64,000 nucleotides of DNA from Gavia stellata (lineage: Eukaryota > Chordata > Aves > Gaviiformes > Gaviidae): positions 51,961,369 to 52,025,368 of the forward strand of contig NC_082594.1 of NCBI RefSeq assembly GCF_030936135.1, read 5' to 3'. Both the position numbers and the translations under genes were made by a program. The notes beneath the pieces are model-generated. The model searched no databases. It was given only the letters and a program-made list of their open reading frames with translations, and was not told the DNA's origin. Of the stretch, positions 60,921 to 64,000 are shown piece by piece. The stretch's first letter is position 1. Every line of letters begins with the position of its first letter.

Positions 60921-61400
60921 TACAGCAGTAACACCCCCTGAAACGTTCAGTAATGCACGGTTGGAGCAGCTGTTTCAATGCGATGTAATTTTTCCCCGTG
61001 AAAAATGCACACTTTCTCCTGAGTTTCACTTAGCTGCAAGCTCTGGTAATACTACAGCTCCATAAAGTTAAAATCCTTGCTCAGAAGACAAAGTACAAAG
61101 CGTTCAATCGAAAAATCTTCCCGGCAGCATGCACATTAGACCATCCTGTAAGCATTTGTCCTTTTTCCTCAATTAAAATTCACAGCATACTTCACAGCTA
61201 TGCTGACTTTTCTGCATATAGTTAACTGTTTGCAAGCATTTGGATGCAGCAAACAAACAAGATGTTCAGCAGAGCTTGACTTGATCCCTTGGTTTGTCAG
61301 ATTTTTAGATCCTAGCTGCTTCTATGTTCTCTTTGCTCTTTCTAGTCTTTCTGGTTAGCTCAGTTTGTTGTTAGTCAGATTGCCAGGGGCTGGGAGGTAG
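60918..61400 (-). other. SLITRK6: Probable noncoding first exon (5' UTR) of SLITRK6; upstream end uncertain
   Basis: The 3' edge of the exon is set by the consensus donor at 60917/60918. The 5' edge is not fixed by sequence; 61400 is a rough limit chosen from typical UTR length. The stretch contains no long reading frame. It has a very short upstream ORF (ATG GAG CTG TAG, 61063-61052) in a weak context (T at -3, G at +4). The segment is richer in G+C and less repetitive than the desert around it. Confidence 0.5.
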
Positions 61401-61620
61401 GCGTAAATAAAGAGACTTCTTGGCTTTTGACTCAGCCTTTAAGCCCTTCCCCACCAGAGAGCTTTAATCTGCCAATGTCATTTAATACAAGATACAGCTC
61501 CACCTTGAGACAGATCAGCTCCTCCTCCTCCTGCAATTTCTCTCACCTCCTTTTTCCCTTATCTAAGGGAACCTCGGAAAGTAAAATTCAGCTAAATATC
61601 TTCTAGATTGCTTAAGGTCT
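61400..61620 (-). promoter_or_regulatory. SLITRK6: Candidate SLITRK6 promoter region
   Basis: This segment lies directly upstream of the inferred first exon. On the minus strand it has an inverted CCAAT (ATTGG at about 61477), a TTAAAG motif near 61440 that could be a weak TATA variant, and a GGAGGAGGAGGAG purine run at about 61520-61535. There is no CpG island and no convincing canonical TATA box. The assignment is by position, and the start site is not determined. Confidence 0.35.
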
Positions 61621-62600
61621 GTTAATGGCTGATTTTGCAAAACAGTAAACATCTATTGCAGCTTTTACAGTTTGTTCTCTTGGGCAAGTCTTGCATTTAG
61701 TTTGTATCTGCAAATGCTTGCTTCAGAAACTGAAAGCATTCCAGCCCAAGTACACTGCACAAAACACACCACAAGGGAAACCTTGTCCTCTGGAAAATAT
61801 GTCTATCACAATGAAGTGCAGGATTATTCAAATATATAATTGAGACAGTACAGCTCTCAATCCAGTCCACTCAATGCAACTGGGGTAGGGATGAGTATGT
61901 ACTGTTGTACATGCTTTATTGCTGAAAAAAATAAATTGTGGAATTTTAGTGCTTATGCTTGCACAATGATTGTCGTCAGTCCTTTTTAAAACTGCCCATC
62001 TTGTTCTGTAGGGAGAAAACTGGGTTGATTGTAATTGTCTGTTTTACAGATGTTAGCATAGGGTGTTGGTATCTATCCATGTGACATTGTATTGTATTTG
62101 CATGAAACACTGCTTTGATAAAAAGCAGTCTGGTTTTGGGGGGTGGGGATTATTCTTAAAAGCATGTATCATGCTTAAAGGTATTATTCTCTTTGTGCTC
62201 ATAAACAAGTAATTACCAGAAACAGTAGGGCTAGAGGAAAATGTTTATTCCATGCAAGGAAGATTTTCCTCATCCCTCCTGCACTGCATGGCATGTTTTT
62301 ATATGCTGCAAATGCTACTTCCTTGTTCATCCCACTGCCACAGAGCTGCAAAACCTTTTGGTGAGCAGCAATAGATCTGGTGCTTTGGCGTATTCACCCT
62401 GCAGATCATACCATTTCTATTTTGCTCTTATTGGGTCTTGGATTACTTTACAGATTGTTTACTACCGCCTCAATACCAGTCAGATTCCAGTAACATCTTT
62501 TGTGCTGATAGGTCTCCAGGTGGCCTCATTGGTTTTTGAAGGGGTATTGTGACGTATTGTTCCATGTGATGAAGGCTATCAAGATCTTGTCCTCTATCTA

Positions 62601-62640
62601 TATACACACACACACATATATATAGGTATATGTATATATG
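62601..62640. repeat. TA/CA microsatellite
   Basis: Alternating TATA, CACACACACACA and TATATATA units: simple sequence upstream of SLITRK6. Confidence 0.9.
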
Positions 62641-63540
62641 CCTTGGCTTATTAGGATGAGTTCTTTAGTACTTAATTTTCTACAGATAAAATATGTAATT
62701 TAGCAAAATAATAAAAAAGATAAAATATTCCTAAGAAACAGCAACAATTTGATTTCCATTCATTTCAACACATCACTTATTTGATTGCATTTTGCTATTT
62801 TTAATGAACCTTGCCACTCTATCTTGACTTGCAGACATTTTACTGTTAAGGCTCAAAGATTCTCAGCTGTCTGTGTCCAGCCAAATAAATCATTATATTG
62901 TTTATTAATTTTGAATTTATGAATTGTAAGTCAAATTCTTTCTAATTTTTACTGAACATTTTACAGGTGCTCACACTTCACTTGTGGTTGTTTGAAATGG
63001 AGATTATCTGTATATGTAGATACTCATATCAGAAGGGAAAATAGTATCATTCTTTGCTTTTCAGTTAACATCCACAAGAGTAAAACCTGATCACAAAAAT
63101 ACTTCCAGAAATCAAATACTAAAAATAGGAGAGCATTTCCTAATCGTACACAATTAAAAAACACCGAGATTGATTATCAATAATGTTTGTTATTCCACAA
63201 ATTGTATATTTACCAGATTTATAAAAATATGACTAATGATTGTTTTTCTACCACAATTTAATGAATCATTAAGCACTTTATTATAAAGAATGTGATTCTG
63301 CAAGTGAATCTGCATGGACAGTGTTGAACTGAAATGGAGTTTGTATCCTGTACTTTAAACATCCACTTCTATCAATTGCTCTGACAATTTTAAAATTTGT
63401 GAAGCTGTATAAATAAAATCTGAAACTGTCAGGCTTACTTACTTCCAAAAAGGCCTTAAGCTTTTATGTCATTCCTCTTTACCTCTTCACAAAGTACAGC
63501 ATCTCCATAGATCAGAAATGAGACCATACCCCTCTAACTA

Positions 63541-63575
63541 TATATATGTGTGTGTATATATATACACACACACTG
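63541..63575. repeat. TA/TG/TA/CA microsatellite with perfect 26-bp palindrome
   Basis: The core at 63549-63574 is a perfect inverted repeat made of (TG)4, alternating TA, and (CA)4. It lies about 2.1 kb upstream of the inferred SLITRK6 promoter. Confidence 0.9.
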
Positions 63576-64000
63576 TGAGTTTTCTTTTTTATCAATATAT
63601 ACACGTAGAGATAGAAGTTTTAAGCTATTAAGCATTATGCCTTGTATAAAATCCTTAAAAGAGGATGTTCTAATATTGTGTACCATGTTTTATTAAATTC
63701 TGTGTTATAAGGTAAACAGTGCAGGTTTCTTTAACTGTATACATTATAGAGGAAACACCCGAGCCTGAATGACATAATTTGTTAATTTTGGTATGACCAG
63801 AAAATACCTAGGAAGGCTCTTCTGGAATCTGTTGTTTTCTTCTTAGCAATACATTCCCTCCATTCAGGAAAATTCTGAATACTACAGAGACACCCATAAG
63901 AAGCAGTGGAAAGCTTTCTCACACCCTTTCAGTCAGAACTTACCAGTTCCACTTTTAGATTACTTTGGAGAATATTTTCCATATAAAGGATATTAATTTC

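Larger units (their letters stand above)
61621..64000. other. SLITRK6 upstream flank
   Basis: AT-rich unique sequence with two TA/CA microsatellites. A 103-codon frame at 62241-62552 (plus) has no recognisable domain. No repeat family was recognised. Regulatory elements for SLITRK6 may lie here, but none can be identified from one sequence. Confidence 0.45.

Noticed and set aside
62241..62552. A 103-codon open frame upstream of SLITRK6
   Set aside because: No recognisable domain, no splice or promoter context, and the length is not exceptional for random sequence in a 64-kb window.
1..64000. A CRISPR array, operon, tRNA cluster or other novel multigene system
   Set aside because: The tandem repeats seen are microsatellites or short local duplications without regular spacers. 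No tRNA cloverleaf or rRNA sequence was recognised, and only one host gene is present.

Overview
This is nuclear DNA from a bird, very probably a neoavian species. It is AT-rich and gene-poor. Its repeats are the ones expected in birds: CR1 LINE copies of several ages, and solo LTRs of avian endogenous retroviruses with 5-bp target duplications. No bacterial-style operon, CRISPR array, tRNA or rRNA was recognised.

The one confident host protein-coding gene is SLITRK6, on the minus strand. Its 840-codon reading frame is intact and lies in a single exon (57623 down to 55101). A good 3' splice site stands 15 nt upstream of the ATG. A matching consensus 5' splice site at 60917/60918 implies a noncoding first exon at about 60918-61400 and an intron of about 3.3 kb. 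The 3' UTR probably runs to about 53.82 kb. The rest fits the gene desert in which SLITRK genes usually sit.

Layout: 1-2021, unassigned desert. 2022-2971, solo ERV LTR (minus). 2972-11672, desert with a GC-richer patch at 7742-8215. 11673-12265, old solo LTR (plus). 15334-18570, a nest of CR1 fragments in both orientations inside TATA-rich simple sequence. 21946-22542, better-preserved solo LTR of the same family as the copy at 11.7 kb, with a perfect target duplication. 23962-24182, internally deleted fragment of the 2.0-kb LTR family. 27595-29610, young 5'-truncated CR1 with a 603-codon uninterrupted reverse-transcriptase frame. 29.6-53.8 kb, desert with ancient CR1/L3-like remnants at about 32.6, 39.3 and 47.5 kb, and many homopolymer and microsatellite tracts. 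53.8-61.4 kb, SLITRK6. 61.5-64 kb, its upstream flank.

I found no undescribed multigene system. The observations most worth checking are the mosaic and inverted CR1 cluster at 15.5-18.6 kb, the CRE-plus-TATA core retained in an ERV LTR about 39 kb from the SLITRK6 promoter, the duplicated and hairpin 5' junction of the young CR1, and a possible small unassigned exon at 50575-50673.
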